Below, piece after piece: positions 14,287 to 23,198 of a stretch of DNA of 27,571 bases. The stretch spans positions 1 to 27,571 of the forward strand of contig JAOZNY010000009.1 in NCBI GenBank assembly GCA_029933565.1, in the 5' to 3' direction. How positions within the stretch are numbered: the first letter of the stretch is position 1; every line of letters begins with the position of its first letter. The notes below the pieces were generated by a model. It had not been told where the DNA came from. It ran no database searches and worked only from the letters and a program-made list of their open reading frames with translations. The stretch is from Bacteroidales bacterium. Lineage in GTDB: Bacteria > Bacteroidota > Bacteroidia > Bacteroidales > F082. The translations under genes were made by a program, and so were the position numbers.

Positions 14287-16143
14287 ATGAAGATTACCCA
14301 AAATATATCGATACTATTATTACTGTTTTTCAGTAACTTAACTCTATTTGGTCAAGACGAAGCGAAACTTGTGGGATCCTGTAATCAAGTGGTTAGTGTT
14401 GGCGAAAGATTTAGGGTGGTATATGAATTGAACGCAAATGGCTCAGGCTTTGTTTCACCCAATTTTCCGGCAAAACTTCAACGTATTTCAGGGCCAAGCA
14501 CTTCCTCTAATTCATCTATTCAAATTATTAATGGTAATTATCAGCAATCATACGCTCAAACCTATACATTTCTTGTAACGGCTTCTGCCGAAGGCGAATT
14601 TAAAATAGCACCGGCTGCAGTAAAAGTTGATGGAAAAAGAATTGTTTCCAATACCCTTACGATTACAGTAAGGAAACGAACAAGTAATACTTCAAATAAT
14701 CAACAAACATCTGGCAATCAAACAGGACAAAGTGGTGTTTTACAGAAAGATGATGTTTATATAAAAACCATAGTTAGTAACAGGAACCCCTACATTGGCG
14801 AACAAATAATTGTTACTAATCGCATTTACACAAAAGTACCTGTATCTAATTTAAATTTGGAAAAGGCTCCTTCATTTCAGGGATTCTGGTCAAAAAACCT
14901 AACGGACAACAAAACCCAATTGAAACAGTCAACCAAGGTAATAAATGGTCAGGAATACATTGTAGCCGATATTAGCAAATTCGCAATCTTTCCACAAAAA
15001 AGTGGTGAACTTACTATTGAGGCAACAAAAATGGAATGCGTTGCACAACTAAGGGTAGAAAATAAAAAAAGAAATAGCAGAGATCCGTTTGCTGATTTTT
15101 TCAACGATCCGTATTTTAATAGAAATGTAAAAAATATACAGGTTTCATTATCTACTAAACCTATAAAAATAAAAGTAAAAGATCTGCCACAAGCAGGAAA
15201 ACCCGACAGTTATACAGGTGCAGTTGGAAGATTCTCGTTTAGTAGCAGCCTTGATAACGACAGTATTAGCGCAAACGACGCAATAAATATTAGCCTGAAA
15301 CTTATGGGTAGCGGTAATCTTGAGTTGATAAATGCACCTGAAATTAAATTTCCAAGCGATTTTGAGACATACGAACCGAAAATAAATAATAATATTAAAA
15401 CCAGTGACAGAGGTATTTCGGGAAGTAAAAAAATTGAATATCTGGCTATTGCCAGAAACCCAGGTGATTTTATAATCGAGCCAATAAATTTTAGTTATTT
15501 CAACCCTTCTGATAAAAAATATCACAGCATTAGTGCAGGTCCTTATAATATTCATGTAACTAAAGGAAAAAACGGATCTTCGGGTATTACTTATAGTTCC
15601 TCAGCGCAGGAAGATATTAGATTTATTGGGAAAGATATCAGACATATTAAACAGGGTGAATTTGAACTTAAACCTGTGGGTGAATTCTTTTTTGGTACTA
15701 TTCTTTACTATTTCCTCTTGGTATTACCCATTATTGTTTTAATTGTTTTTGTTCTCGCATACCGTAAAACGGAAAAACGCAAAGGAGACGTAAAACTGAT
15801 GAAAACACGCAAGGCTAATAAAGTGGCAAGAGCCAAGTTAAAAAAGGCCGAGAAATTAATGGATGAGGGTAATGACAAAGAGTTTTACGATGAAATAGCT
15901 CAGGCAATCTGGGGCTATATTTCAGACAAATTCCATATTACACAGGCTGAAATTTCAATTGAAATTGTTAAGGATACTCTAATGTCAAAAGGCATTGACG
16001 ACGAACTTATTAATGGCTTTGTAAATACACTTAACAATATTGAATTTGCAAGGTTTGCACCGGGTGATTCGAGCGGTAAGATGAAGAATATTTATGAAGA
16101 ATCGCTTAATACAATTACAATGGCAGAAAGGGCTTTTAAATAG
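14287..16143 (+). CDS. batD: BatD, membrane-anchored oxygen-tolerance protein
   Basis: A 618-residue protein with a signal peptide (1-22, ending LTLFGQ), a long periplasmic region of beta domains (about 25-450), one transmembrane helix (about 467-491, followed by RKTEKRKG) and a basic helical cytosolic domain to the end. Characteristic BatD pieces include FRVVYELNA near residue 42, SNRNPYIGEQIIVTNRIYTK (about 164-183), a repeat of that theme at SANDAINISLKLMGSGNLEL (about 328-346), and IEYLAIARNPGDFIIEP (about 383-399). BatD is thought to be the large periplasmic partner of the VWA proteins; no enzyme activity is known. It is separated from batC by a heptamer array and precedes batE by 5 bp. 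Confidence 0.93.
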   Translation: MKITQNISILLLLFFSNLTLFGQDEAKLVGSCNQVVSVGERFRVVYELNANGSGFVSPNFPAKLQRISGPSTSSNSSIQIINGNYQQSYAQTYTFLVTASAEGEFKIAPAAVKVDGKRIVSNTLTITVRKRTSNTSNNQQTSGNQTGQSGVLQKDDVYIKTIVSNRNPYIGEQIIVTNRIYTKVPVSNLNLEKAPSFQGFWSKNLTDNKTQLKQSTKVINGQEYIVADISKFAIFPQKSGELTIEATKMECVAQLRVENKKRNSRDPFADFFNDPYFNRNVKNIQVSLSTKPIKIKVKDLPQAGKPDSYTGAVGRFSFSSSLDNDSISANDAINISLKLMGSGNLELINAPEIKFPSDFETYEPKINNNIKTSDRGISGSKKIEYLAIARNPGDFIIEPINFSYFNPSDKKYHSISAGPYNIHVTKGKNGSSGITYSSSAQEDIRFIGKDIRHIKQGEFELKPVGEFFFGTILYYFLLVLPIIVLIVFVLAYRKTEKRKGDVKLMKTRKANKVARAKLKKAEKLMDEGNDKEFYDEIAQAIWGYISDKFHITQAEISIEIVKDTLMSKGIDDELINGFVNTLNNIEFARFAPGDSSGKMKNIYEESLNTITMAERAFK

Positions 16144-16148
16144 AAGAC

Positions 16149-16913
16149 ATGGAAAAAGTGCTGAAAAATATATTTTTGGTTTTTATCACCATTTTTACTT
16201 TGACTGCTCAAGGTCAGGAGTTTGACGAAACATTAAAAAAGGCAAATTCTGTTTATGATCAGGGGCTGTACGATTCGGCTATAGTTTTGTATAGCAGTGT
16301 ATTATTGGCAAATATGGAATCGCCTAAACTATACTATAACCTTGGCAATGCATACTTTAAAAATAGCAATTTACCCAAAGCAATTTTGTATTTTGAGAAA
16401 GCCCGAAAACTTGCACCAAACGATGAGGATATAGAATACAATCTCAATATTGCCAACAGCATGATTGTTGACAAGATTGAAAGGGTTCCGGAAATGTTTT
16501 ACAAACATTGGTGGAAATATTTTTACAATATGTTCAATGCCGATACCTGGACTTTCCTTTCGCTTTTGATTTGGACAATATTTATTGTTGTCTTAGCCTT
16601 TTTTATTCTTAGTAAAAATCGAAGATCTAAAAAATTAACATTTTATCTGGCAAGTTTGTTTTTATTTGCTTCTATTGCAAGTTTTGGTTTAGCATCGCAG
16701 AAATATTACTATACTAAAGAAAATAAGGAAGCAATTATTTTCACCCCTACAATTACTATTAAAAGTTCACCTACAAAAGGCTCGGTTGATCTATTTGTTG
16801 TACACGAAGGAACAAAAGTAAAAATAGTTGACAAAGTTGACAAGTGGTTCAAAATCAAAATACAGGATGGCAGTGTTGGCTGGATACCAATTGATGCAAT
16901 GGAGATGATTTAA
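16149..16913 (+). CDS. batE: BatE, TPR protein with two membrane helices and an SH3-like domain
   Basis: The 254-residue protein begins with a signal peptide (1-22, ending LTAQGQ). TPR repeats follow (about 25-105; LYYNLGNAYFKNSNLPKAIL is a textbook unit), then two transmembrane helices (about 135-155 and 163-183). The C-terminal bacterial SH3 domain (about 195-252) includes TITIKSSPTKGS and VDKWFKIKIQDGSVGWI. The SH3 domain faces the periplasm in the simplest topology and could bind cell-wall or protein ligands. It is the last gene of the bat cluster. Its TAA stop is immediately followed by the stop of the convergent outer-membrane protein gene, with no base between them. Confidence 0.92.
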   Translation: MEKVLKNIFLVFITIFTLTAQGQEFDETLKKANSVYDQGLYDSAIVLYSSVLLANMESPKLYYNLGNAYFKNSNLPKAILYFEKARKLAPNDEDIEYNLNIANSMIVDKIERVPEMFYKHWWKYFYNMFNADTWTFLSLLIWTIFIVVLAFFILSKNRRSKKLTFYLASLFLFASIASFGLASQKYYYTKENKEAIIFTPTITIKSSPTKGSVDLFVVHEGTKVKIVDKVDKWFKIKIQDGSVGWIPIDAMEMI

Positions 16914-17720
16914 TTATTTATACTTTTTTTTATAGATTACCTTACGGTAATCTTGAGTCTTTCTAGTCCTCTTGGGTATTCGGGGTCCGTGATATTTGAT
17001 AAAATCAAAATTATAACTAACTCCAATATTACCAACAAACAACTGATCGGTTGCCCAATTATCCACCCAATTATCAAGTTTATCGTTAGGAATTGTTCTT
17101 ATTTGTCCTTCAATAAAAATAGATAACCTTTTATAAAATCTATAGTTAAGTGCTAAAGCAATTGGAAATACAATACCGTCTTCAAATTTCCCTTCTGGGT
17201 TTACTACAATATCACCTTGATTAGGTGAAGAACTATTAACATTTTCAACCTGTGTTTTCCACAAGCCATAACCCACCCCACCATAGAGGTAAATTGAGAA
17301 TTTATTATTCATATCATAAAATGAAAAAAGGTCAACTAAATCAAACCTCACCTGTATCGAAACATCAAAATACATTCCCGACAAATACAATATTGTAGGG
17401 TAAGGCTCATTATTGGCTCCTTTTTTACTCCTTAACCGTGTTAAAAAAATATCATTTGTAACAGCAAAAAAAGAGTTAAACTCTTTAGTAAGTGAAAACC
17501 CACCAGAAAGTTTTGCTTCGGCACGTAGTTTCTCCAGTTTATCATCATGACTCATATCGCCATAATATTGAGTTTTACCCAAATAGACCCGTGCATTCCA
17601 ACGGTCGGCAAAACTACCAATATCATGCAATAAATCATCTTGTGCATATGAAGTGCTAGTCGACAAAAAGCCCAATAACATCAACACTAACAACTTATGT
17701 TGAGTAATAATTAACTTCAA
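16914..17720 (-). CDS. Outer-membrane beta-barrel protein of unknown function
   Basis: A 268-residue protein. The start must be the TTG at 17720, because the frame meets a stop two codons further upstream and the first internal Met (residue 14) would cut into the signal peptide. The signal peptide is 1-26 (ending STSYAQ). The rest shows alternating strands typical of an outer-membrane barrel, such as ARVYLGKTQYYGD, FSIYLYGGVGYGLW, FPIALALNYRFYKRLSIFIEGQI and VGNIGVSYNFDF. Unusually, the barrel is followed by a basic tail of about 25 residues (RIPKRTRKTQDYRK...YKKKYK), which would lie in the periplasm and might contact peptidoglycan or a partner. It resembles the family of Bacteroidota proteins with a GxxxYYGD motif near the mature N-terminus. 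No specific function is assigned. Confidence 0.75.
   Translation of the reverse strand: MKLIITQHKLLVLMLLGFLSTSTSYAQDDLLHDIGSFADRWNARVYLGKTQYYGDMSHDDKLEKLRAEAKLSGGFSLTKEFNSFFAVTNDIFLTRLRSKKGANNEPYPTILYLSGMYFDVSIQVRFDLVDLFSFYDMNNKFSIYLYGGVGYGLWKTQVENVNSSSPNQGDIVVNPEGKFEDGIVFPIALALNYRFYKRLSIFIEGQIRTIPNDKLDNWVDNWATDQLFVGNIGVSYNFDFIKYHGPRIPKRTRKTQDYRKVIYKKKYK
16934..16953. other. Inverted repeat at the batE / outer-membrane protein convergence
   Basis: AGATTACC (16934-16941) and GGTAATCT (16946-16953) form a perfect 8-bp stem with a 4-base loop inside the end of the barrel gene. With no gap between the two convergent genes, this is the only obvious structure that could stop batE transcription. 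It lacks a clear U tract on the plus strand, and repeats this size are expected a few times by chance. Confidence 0.3.
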
Positions 17721-17735
17721 GGATTATTGCTTTGT

Positions 17736-17749
17736 TTGTAAATTTACAA
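17736..17749. promoter_or_regulatory. 14-bp palindrome upstream of the outer-membrane protein gene
   Basis: TTGTAAATTTACAA is perfectly symmetrical and lies 16 bp before the TTG start. Read on the minus strand it contains TAAATTTA, seven of eight bases of the -7 consensus, so it might be both promoter and operator. Palindromes of this length can arise by chance in DNA this AT-rich. Confidence 0.25.
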
Positions 17750-17883
17750 TGGTACTATTAACATCACCAATTAAAAAGAAACAACTTAACACCATTCAAT
17801 TGTTAATATTAATTAACAAAAATAATCATTGTGATGACTATTGTCAAGTTAATTGTATTAATAATCTATTGTTTTTATATTTC

Positions 17884-20502
17884 TTAAATCAAGCCTTTGG
17901 CACTCTCAAAAGCGGCATCAATTCCCGACGTATCTTTTCCTCCAGCAGTTGCCATATGCGGCTGTCCGCCTCCACCTCCTTTAATATTTACAGATATCTT
18001 CTTGATTATTTCACCGGCCTTTAGTTCTCCTTTGCTAACCAATTCATCAGAAAGAGCAACTACAAGATTTACCTTATCACCACCAATTACAGCCAAAACA
18101 ACAAATATGTTTTCACTAATTGAGCGAAGCGACTGGGCAAGTAATTTCGCCTGATTCACATCAAAATCTACTTTGGCAGCAATAAATTTAATTCCTTTAA
18201 CATCCTCAGCATTTTCGAAAAGGCTTTTTGACAAGGCAACTATTTTCTCTTTTTGAAGTGAGACTAATTGCTTTTGCAGTTTATTATTCTCTTCAATTAT
18301 ATTGCTGACAGCAAGTTGGGTATTGGGTTGATTTTTAAACATCTTTCCAATATTAGCCAAAAGATCAAATTTTTGATTGACTAATTCTTCTGCCTTTTCA
18401 GCGGTTACAGCCTCTATTCGTCTTACTCCTGCGGCAATTCCACTTTCTGAAATTATTTTAAACAAGCCTAGTTCGCCTGTTGCAGCAACATGTGTTCCTC
18501 CGCATAACTCAATGGAGTATTTTTGATTAAATGTGACTACCCTAACTTCATCGCCATATTTTTCACCAAATAAAGCTATGGCGCCTGCAGCCTCTGCTTC
18601 TTTAAGTGGAACATTCTGCTTAATATCGCATTTAATGTTTTCTCTTATTTTTTGATTAGTAATCTTTTCTACCTGTCTTATTTCCTCATCTGTCATTTTT
18701 GAGAAATGAGAAAAATCAAACCTTAGCCTGTCAGTATCAACCAAAGAACCTTTTTGTTCAACATGCTCACCTAATACTTCACGAAGAGCAGCATGCATAA
18801 GGTGAGTAGCCGAATGATTCTTTGCAGTTAACGATCGTTTTCTACTATCAACTTTTGCCATAAAAACAGTTTCCTTATTTTTTGGCAACTCCTTGGAATA
18901 ATGAATCCAAAGGTTATTTTCCTTCTTTGTGTCAAATATTGCTATAGTTTCATTTGCAGAAACCAAAATTCCCTTATCACCAACCTGACCACCAGATTCG
19001 GCATAAAATGGAGTTTTATCTAAAACAATTTCAAAAAACTTCTTCTTTTTCGAAATAACCTCCCTGTATTTCTGTATGCGAACTTCTGTTTCAAGACTGT
19101 CGTAACCTACAAATAAAGTTTCTTGTTGTTTATCAGATAATTCAATCCAGTCACCCGTATCAACACTAGCGGCTTTTTTAGATCTTTGCTTTTGCGCATC
19201 CAGTCCTTTCTTAAAACCTTCCATATCCACACTAAAGCCTTTTTCTTTGGCCATAAGTTGAGTAAGGTCGATGGGGAAACCAAATGTATCAAACAGTTCG
19301 AAAGCAAATTTGCCATCAATAATCTTAGTATTTAATCCGGAGATGTAGTTTTCAAAACGCTTTATGCCTTGCGCTAAGGTTCTCAAAAAGGATTTCTCTT
19401 CCTCTTCAATAACTTTTACAATAAGTTGTCCTTGCGATTTCAACTCAGGAAAAATGCTCGACATATTTGCACTTAGAACAGGAAAAACCTTTGTCAGGAA
19501 TGGTTCGTCAAAACCCAAAAATGTATAGCCAAAGCGAACGGCACGCCTCAATATTCTCCTTATCACATAGCCCGCTCCCACATTTGAAGGCAAAGCTCCA
19601 TCGGCAATAGCAAAACTTACGGCTCTAAGGTGATCAGAAATTACCCTCATGGCAATATCCTTTTCATCGTTTATGCCATAAGTTGTACCCGAAAGATCAG
19701 CAACCTTTTTTATTAAAGGTGTAAAAACATCAGTATCGTAATTTGATTGAACCCCCTGAAGTACCATGCAAAGCCTCTCAAAGCCCATTCCGGTATCAAC
19801 ATGTTTATCTTTTAAACTCTCAAGACTTCCATTCGAAAGTCTGTTGAATTCAATAAAAACTAAATTCCAAACCTCAATTACCTGCGGGTGGTCTTTATTT
19901 ACCAATTCCTTCCCATCAAGTTTTGCCTTATCCTCAGCAGATCTAATATCTATGTGTACTTCGGAGCATGGTCCACATGGACCTGTTTCACCCATTTCCC
20001 AGAAATTATCCTTTTTTGAACCGTAAAGAATTTGAGATTCCGGAATTACATTTTTCCAGTAAGAATATGCCTCCGAATCACTTTCAAGTTTGTCATTTTT
20101 ATCACCTTCAAATACGGTAACATACAAACTGTTTTTGTCAATTGACACAACTTCGGTTAAAAATTCCCAGGCCCACTCAATGGCTTCCTTTTTAAAATAA
20201 TCGCCAAACGACCAGTTTCCAAGCATCTCAAACATAGTGTGGTGGTAGGTATCGTGTCCAACTTCTTCAAGATCGTTATGCTTGCCCGATACCCTCAGGC
20301 ACTTCTGGGTATCTGTAACCCTTGGATGTTTAACTGGGGCATTGCCCAAAAACAAATCTTTGAATTGGTTCATCCCTGCATTAGTAAACATTAATGTAGG
20401 GTCGTTTTTAACAACCATGGGTGCCGATGGCACTATTGTGTGCGATTTTAATTCAAAAAAATTAAGGAATGCTTTTCTTATTTCTGACGACTTCATTTTC
20501 AA
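17884..20502 (-). CDS. alaS: Alanyl-tRNA synthetase
   Basis: AlaS charges tRNA-Ala with alanine and removes mischarged serine and glycine. The 872-residue protein has the class II catalytic core at the N-terminus, with SSEIRKAFLNFFELKSHTIV (5-24), FTNAGMNQFKDLFLG (39-53) and GPCGPCSEVHID (174-185). The editing domain carries zinc-binding HSATH (His563, His567) and CGGTH (Cys667, His671). The C-terminal DHHA1 domain has the glycine-rich GGGGGQPHMATAGG stretch near the end. Length is normal and the frame is intact. Met1 (20502) and Met3 are both possible starts. A divergent promoter region separates it from the M23 peptidase gene. The 163 bp between its stop and the barrel gene hold nothing else that I recognise besides the palindrome. 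Confidence 0.98.
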   Translation of the reverse strand: MKMKSSEIRKAFLNFFELKSHTIVPSAPMVVKNDPTLMFTNAGMNQFKDLFLGNAPVKHPRVTDTQKCLRVSGKHNDLEEVGHDTYHHTMFEMLGNWSFGDYFKKEAIEWAWEFLTEVVSIDKNSLYVTVFEGDKNDKLESDSEAYSYWKNVIPESQILYGSKKDNFWEMGETGPCGPCSEVHIDIRSAEDKAKLDGKELVNKDHPQVIEVWNLVFIEFNRLSNGSLESLKDKHVDTGMGFERLCMVLQGVQSNYDTDVFTPLIKKVADLSGTTYGINDEKDIAMRVISDHLRAVSFAIADGALPSNVGAGYVIRRILRRAVRFGYTFLGFDEPFLTKVFPVLSANMSSIFPELKSQGQLIVKVIEEEEKSFLRTLAQGIKRFENYISGLNTKIIDGKFAFELFDTFGFPIDLTQLMAKEKGFSVDMEGFKKGLDAQKQRSKKAASVDTGDWIELSDKQQETLFVGYDSLETEVRIQKYREVISKKKKFFEIVLDKTPFYAESGGQVGDKGILVSANETIAIFDTKKENNLWIHYSKELPKNKETVFMAKVDSRKRSLTAKNHSATHLMHAALREVLGEHVEQKGSLVDTDRLRFDFSHFSKMTDEEIRQVEKITNQKIRENIKCDIKQNVPLKEAEAAGAIALFGEKYGDEVRVVTFNQKYSIELCGGTHVAATGELGLFKIISESGIAAGVRRIEAVTAEKAEELVNQKFDLLANIGKMFKNQPNTQLAVSNIIEENNKLQKQLVSLQKEKIVALSKSLFENAEDVKGIKFIAAKVDFDVNQAKLLAQSLRSISENIFVVLAVIGGDKVNLVVALSDELVSKGELKAGEIIKKISVNIKGGGGGQPHMATAGGKDTSGIDAAFESAKGLI

Positions 20503-20545
20503 TGAGTTAACAATTTAATGTTTATAATATTCTATTTAAAGGCTG

Positions 20546-20553
20546 CAAATTTA
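20546..20553 (-). promoter_or_regulatory. -7 element of alaS
   Basis: The minus strand reads TAAATTTG, a full TAnnTTTG match 43 bp before the alaS ATG. No good -33 box is visible. It lies 11 bp from the divergent element for the M23 gene. Confidence 0.4.
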
Positions 20554-20564
20554 CTCGAATTAAT

Positions 20565-20572
20565 TAATTTTG
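20565..20572 (+). promoter_or_regulatory. -7 element of the M23 peptidase gene
   Basis: TAATTTTG matches TAnnTTTG and ends 21 bp before the ATG at 20594. The -33 region lacks TTTG. Close divergence from the alaS element means the two polymerase sites would overlap. Confidence 0.42.
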
Positions 20573-20593
20573 CCCACGTTCTAAGAAATTCTT

Positions 20594-21565
20594 ATGGCCA
20601 AAACAAAATATGCTTTTAATACAAAAACTCTTGCTTATGAAGAGATTAGGCGAAGCAGTGCCCAGAAAACTTTTCGTGCATTTTTGTTTTTAATAACTAC
20701 ACTAGCATTTTCTATTATTCTAATTATTCTTTCTTTCATGTTTTTTGAATCTCCTAAGGAAAGAATATTAAAAAGGGAAGTTTCCCAATACGAACTCCAG
20801 AACCAGTTGATGAACAGTAGGCTTGACCAAATGCAGGTTGTTCTTGATGAACTTGCCGACAAAGACGACGATATTTACAGAATAATTTTTGAAGCCGAAC
20901 CTATTCCAAATGAAATACGCATGGCAGGCTACGGTGGTGTCGATCGTTACGCAAAATTAGAAGGTTATAACAATGAAGAACTTCTGGAAGTTACCGCAAG
21001 AAAACTAGACAATATTGCCAGTCAGATTTATGTACAGTCAAAATCATTTGATGAGGTTTATGAACTTGCCAAGAACAAAGAAGATATGCTGGCGAGTATT
21101 CCTGCTATTCAACCGGTAAAAAATACTGATTTAAAACGAATTTCATCCTACTATGGCTATCGCATCGATCCAATTTACAAGGTTAAAAAGTTTCATGCCG
21201 GACTTGATTTTTCAGCACCCAAGGGCACACCAGTTTTTTCAACTGGTAATGGTGTTGTAATTAAAACAAAAAAGTCGAAACGTGGTTATGGCAATACTAT
21301 TGAAGTTGACCATGGTTATGGCTATACTACATTTTATGCCCACAATAGTGAAATTCTAGCTAAAAAAGGCGAAAAGGTTATGCGTGGGCAGGTTATTGCG
21401 AAAGTTGGCAATACAGGCAAATCAACTGCACCGCACCTTCACTATGAAGTTAGAAAAAATAAAAGGGTCATCAACCCTATCTACTATTTCTTCAATGATT
21501 TAACACCAAACGAATTTGAACTCTTACTAGACCTATCAAAAAGGCCTTCTCAATCACTTGATTAA
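20594..21565 (+). CDS. M23-family peptidoglycan endopeptidase, membrane anchored
   Basis: A 323-residue protein with a cytosolic N-terminus, one transmembrane helix (about 28-51), a periplasmic coiled-coil/helical region (about 55-175) and a LytM/M23 zinc metallopeptidase domain (about 185-300). The zinc site is complete: HAGLD (His201, Asp205) and HLHYE (His281, His283). GYGNTIEVDHGYGYTTFYAH is typical of the fold. Such enzymes cut the peptide cross-links of peptidoglycan; with all ligands present it is likely active. A coiled coil upstream of the peptidase suggests control by a divisome or envelope partner. The MerR gene follows after 10 bp and the two are probably co-transcribed. Confidence 0.93.
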   Translation: MAKTKYAFNTKTLAYEEIRRSSAQKTFRAFLFLITTLAFSIILIILSFMFFESPKERILKREVSQYELQNQLMNSRLDQMQVVLDELADKDDDIYRIIFEAEPIPNEIRMAGYGGVDRYAKLEGYNNEELLEVTARKLDNIASQIYVQSKSFDEVYELAKNKEDMLASIPAIQPVKNTDLKRISSYYGYRIDPIYKVKKFHAGLDFSAPKGTPVFSTGNGVVIKTKKSKRGYGNTIEVDHGYGYTTFYAHNSEILAKKGEKVMRGQVIAKVGNTGKSTAPHLHYEVRKNKRVINPIYYFFNDLTPNEFELLLDLSKRPSQSLD

Positions 21566-21575
21566 TTAATTTCTT

Positions 21576-21923
21576 ATGACAACCAAAATTTATTATAAGA
21601 TTGGGGAAGTGGCGGAGATGTTTAAGGTAAACACCTCTCTGATACGATATTGGGAAAAGGAATTTAAAATTATTAAACCCAAGAAAAGTCAAAAAGGAAC
21701 CCGCTTATTTACAAAACGTGATATTGATAATTTCAGAATTATTTATGAATTGGTTAAAGTAAAAGGGATGACAATTCAAGGTGCCAACGATTTTATTGAG
21801 AGAAAGGAAAAACAAGATTCCTTTGAAAAAGTAGATGTTTTAAACACTCTACACAGAGTAAAAAAGTTACTTACCGAAATAAAAGGCAATCTGAATAACA
21901 AAGATGCCACACCAACAAACTAA
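21576..21923 (+). CDS. MerR-family transcriptional regulator
   Basis: A 115-residue protein with an N-terminal winged helix: YKIGEVAEMFKVNTSLIRYWEKEF (about 6-29) is the helix-turn-helix of MerR proteins, and the wing includes KGTRLFTKRDIDNFRII. A helix (about 75-110) that could serve for dimerisation follows; there is no room for a sizeable ligand domain and no cysteine pattern for metal sensing. Short one-domain MerR proteins beside an M23 peptidase gene are a familiar arrangement in Bacteroidota, but their targets are not known to me. It lies 10 bp after the peptidase and 36 bp before the TonB-C-domain gene. Confidence 0.9.
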   Translation: MTTKIYYKIGEVAEMFKVNTSLIRYWEKEFKIIKPKKSQKGTRLFTKRDIDNFRIIYELVKVKGMTIQGANDFIERKEKQDSFEKVDVLNTLHRVKKLLTEIKGNLNNKDATPTN

Positions 21924-21959
21924 CATTTCTTTTTTCTTATTTTTACACTTAAAAAAATT

Positions 21960-22580
21960 ATGCAAAAGAGTATAATCTTAATAGCGTTTTCTTTCCTGTT
22001 TATCACAGCCCAACTATTTAGTCAGGAAACCGGTACGCCCTCAGAAAGCCGTAAGAAGAACACAGTAGAACTTTTGGATTACAGATACAGAGGTGGATAT
22101 TACTCATTCGAACGCTTATTTTTCAAAACAGTTGAATATCCTGAAATGGCAAAGAAAAACTGTGTTGTTGGAATAATGATAGTGCGCTTTGAAGTAGATT
22201 GTGAAGGTAAGATTAAAAATTTGGTAATTAAAAATCCTATGTACTGGGGCATTGATGCGCAAGTTCAAGATTTTTTGACGAAAACAATGGGTAATTGGAA
22301 TAAATGTACCGACGATAAATACACTCGTTTTGAGATACCAATACAGTTTACTATAAATGATACGGAAACTAATACTGAAGATGGTTTGATTATTCTTCAA
22401 ACTGAGTTGGTTGGATATAAATGCAAGGGGGATAGTTATTTTCAGGAAAAACTAGACAAAGCACTTGAGAAAAACAGTAGAAAAAAGGCACTACGCTACA
22501 TTGATGAACTTATCAAGAGAAATCCATATAATGCCCAATTGTATGACCAACGCAAAGAAATTAAAGGAAATAAAAAATAA
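21960..22580 (+). CDS. Secreted protein with a TonB C-terminal-like domain
   Basis: A 206-residue protein with a signal peptide (1-22, ending LFSQ). Residues about 57-135 resemble a TonB C-terminal domain: VEYPEMAKKNCVVGIMIVRF, then VDCEGKIKNLVI and a final FEIPIQFTI strand. It lacks the long proline-rich spacer and ExbB/D-contacting helix of true TonB, so it is probably not an energy transducer. After the domain comes a helical tail with a possible single TPR-like pair (RKKALRYIDELIKRNPYNAQ). The function is unknown. It sits 6 bp before the PAP2 gene and 36 bp after the MerR gene. Confidence 0.65.
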   Translation: MQKSIILIAFSFLFITAQLFSQETGTPSESRKKNTVELLDYRYRGGYYSFERLFFKTVEYPEMAKKNCVVGIMIVRFEVDCEGKIKNLVIKNPMYWGIDAQVQDFLTKTMGNWNKCTDDKYTRFEIPIQFTINDTETNTEDGLIILQTELVGYKCKGDSYFQEKLDKALEKNSRKKALRYIDELIKRNPYNAQLYDQRKEIKGNKK

Positions 22581-22586
22581 TTATCA

Positions 22587-23198
22587 ATGCAGTTTATTGA
22601 GTACTTAAACCAAGTCGATACAAAATTGTTTTTGCTTATTAACCAGGCAAATAACGACTTGCTTGACTCAATTATGTATTATGCCAGTTCCACTTCTTTT
22701 TGGATTCCTTTCTATATCTTATTGTTTGTTTTAATTGTCATTAAATACAAATGGTATGGACTTATTGCCCTGCTATTTGTGCTAATTGCAATTTCAATTG
22801 CCGACCTTACATCCGTTCACCTTTTTAAAAATGTTTTCCAAAGACTGCGCCCATGTTATCAGCCAGAACTTGAAGCCGTAATCAACAATATAGTTGGTTG
22901 CGGTGGTAAATATGGTTTTGTTTCGTCGCATGCTGCAAACAGTTTTGCAATTGTAACAATTGTTATCAAATTAATTGGCGACAGATACAAATGGCTTAAG
23001 TGGTTAATGCCTTTATGGGGAATATTAATTTTATACAGTAGAATTTATCTGGGAAAACATTATCCAAGCGATGTTATTGCAGGAGCATTACTTGGTATAC
23101 TAGTAGGTTGGTTGGTTTATTTGGTATTTATAAAAACTCTGGCGTACCTGTTAAACAAGTTTAATTATAATAGGACTCCGTTTTCTCATTCCGAGTAA
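22587..23198 (+). CDS. PAP2-family membrane phosphatase
   Basis: A 203-residue protein with five to six hydrophobic helices and the three phosphatase motifs of the PAP2 superfamily: KNVFQRLRP (81-89), SSHAANS (113-119, in place of the common PSGH) and SRIYLGKHYPSD (151-162), carrying the catalytic His. These enzymes remove phosphate from lipid phosphates such as undecaprenyl pyrophosphate or phosphatidic acid; the substrate here cannot be told from sequence. The last 48 bp overlap the tail of the convergent SAM-hydroxide adenosyltransferase gene. It follows the TonB-C-domain gene by 6 bp and is likely co-transcribed with it. Confidence 0.92.
   Translation: MQFIEYLNQVDTKLFLLINQANNDLLDSIMYYASSTSFWIPFYILLFVLIVIKYKWYGLIALLFVLIAISIADLTSVHLFKNVFQRLRPCYQPELEAVINNIVGCGGKYGFVSSHAANSFAIVTIVIKLIGDRYKWLKWLMPLWGILILYSRIYLGKHYPSDVIAGALLGILVGWLVYLVFIKTLAYLLNKFNYNRTPFSHSE

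Noticed and set aside
13714..14301. A 195-residue minus-strand frame (and a 95-residue one at 13752-14039) opposite batC
   Set aside because: It exists only because the lysine/aspartate/glutamine-rich codons of batC contain few stop triplets when read on the other strand; the product is low-complexity and has no start context.
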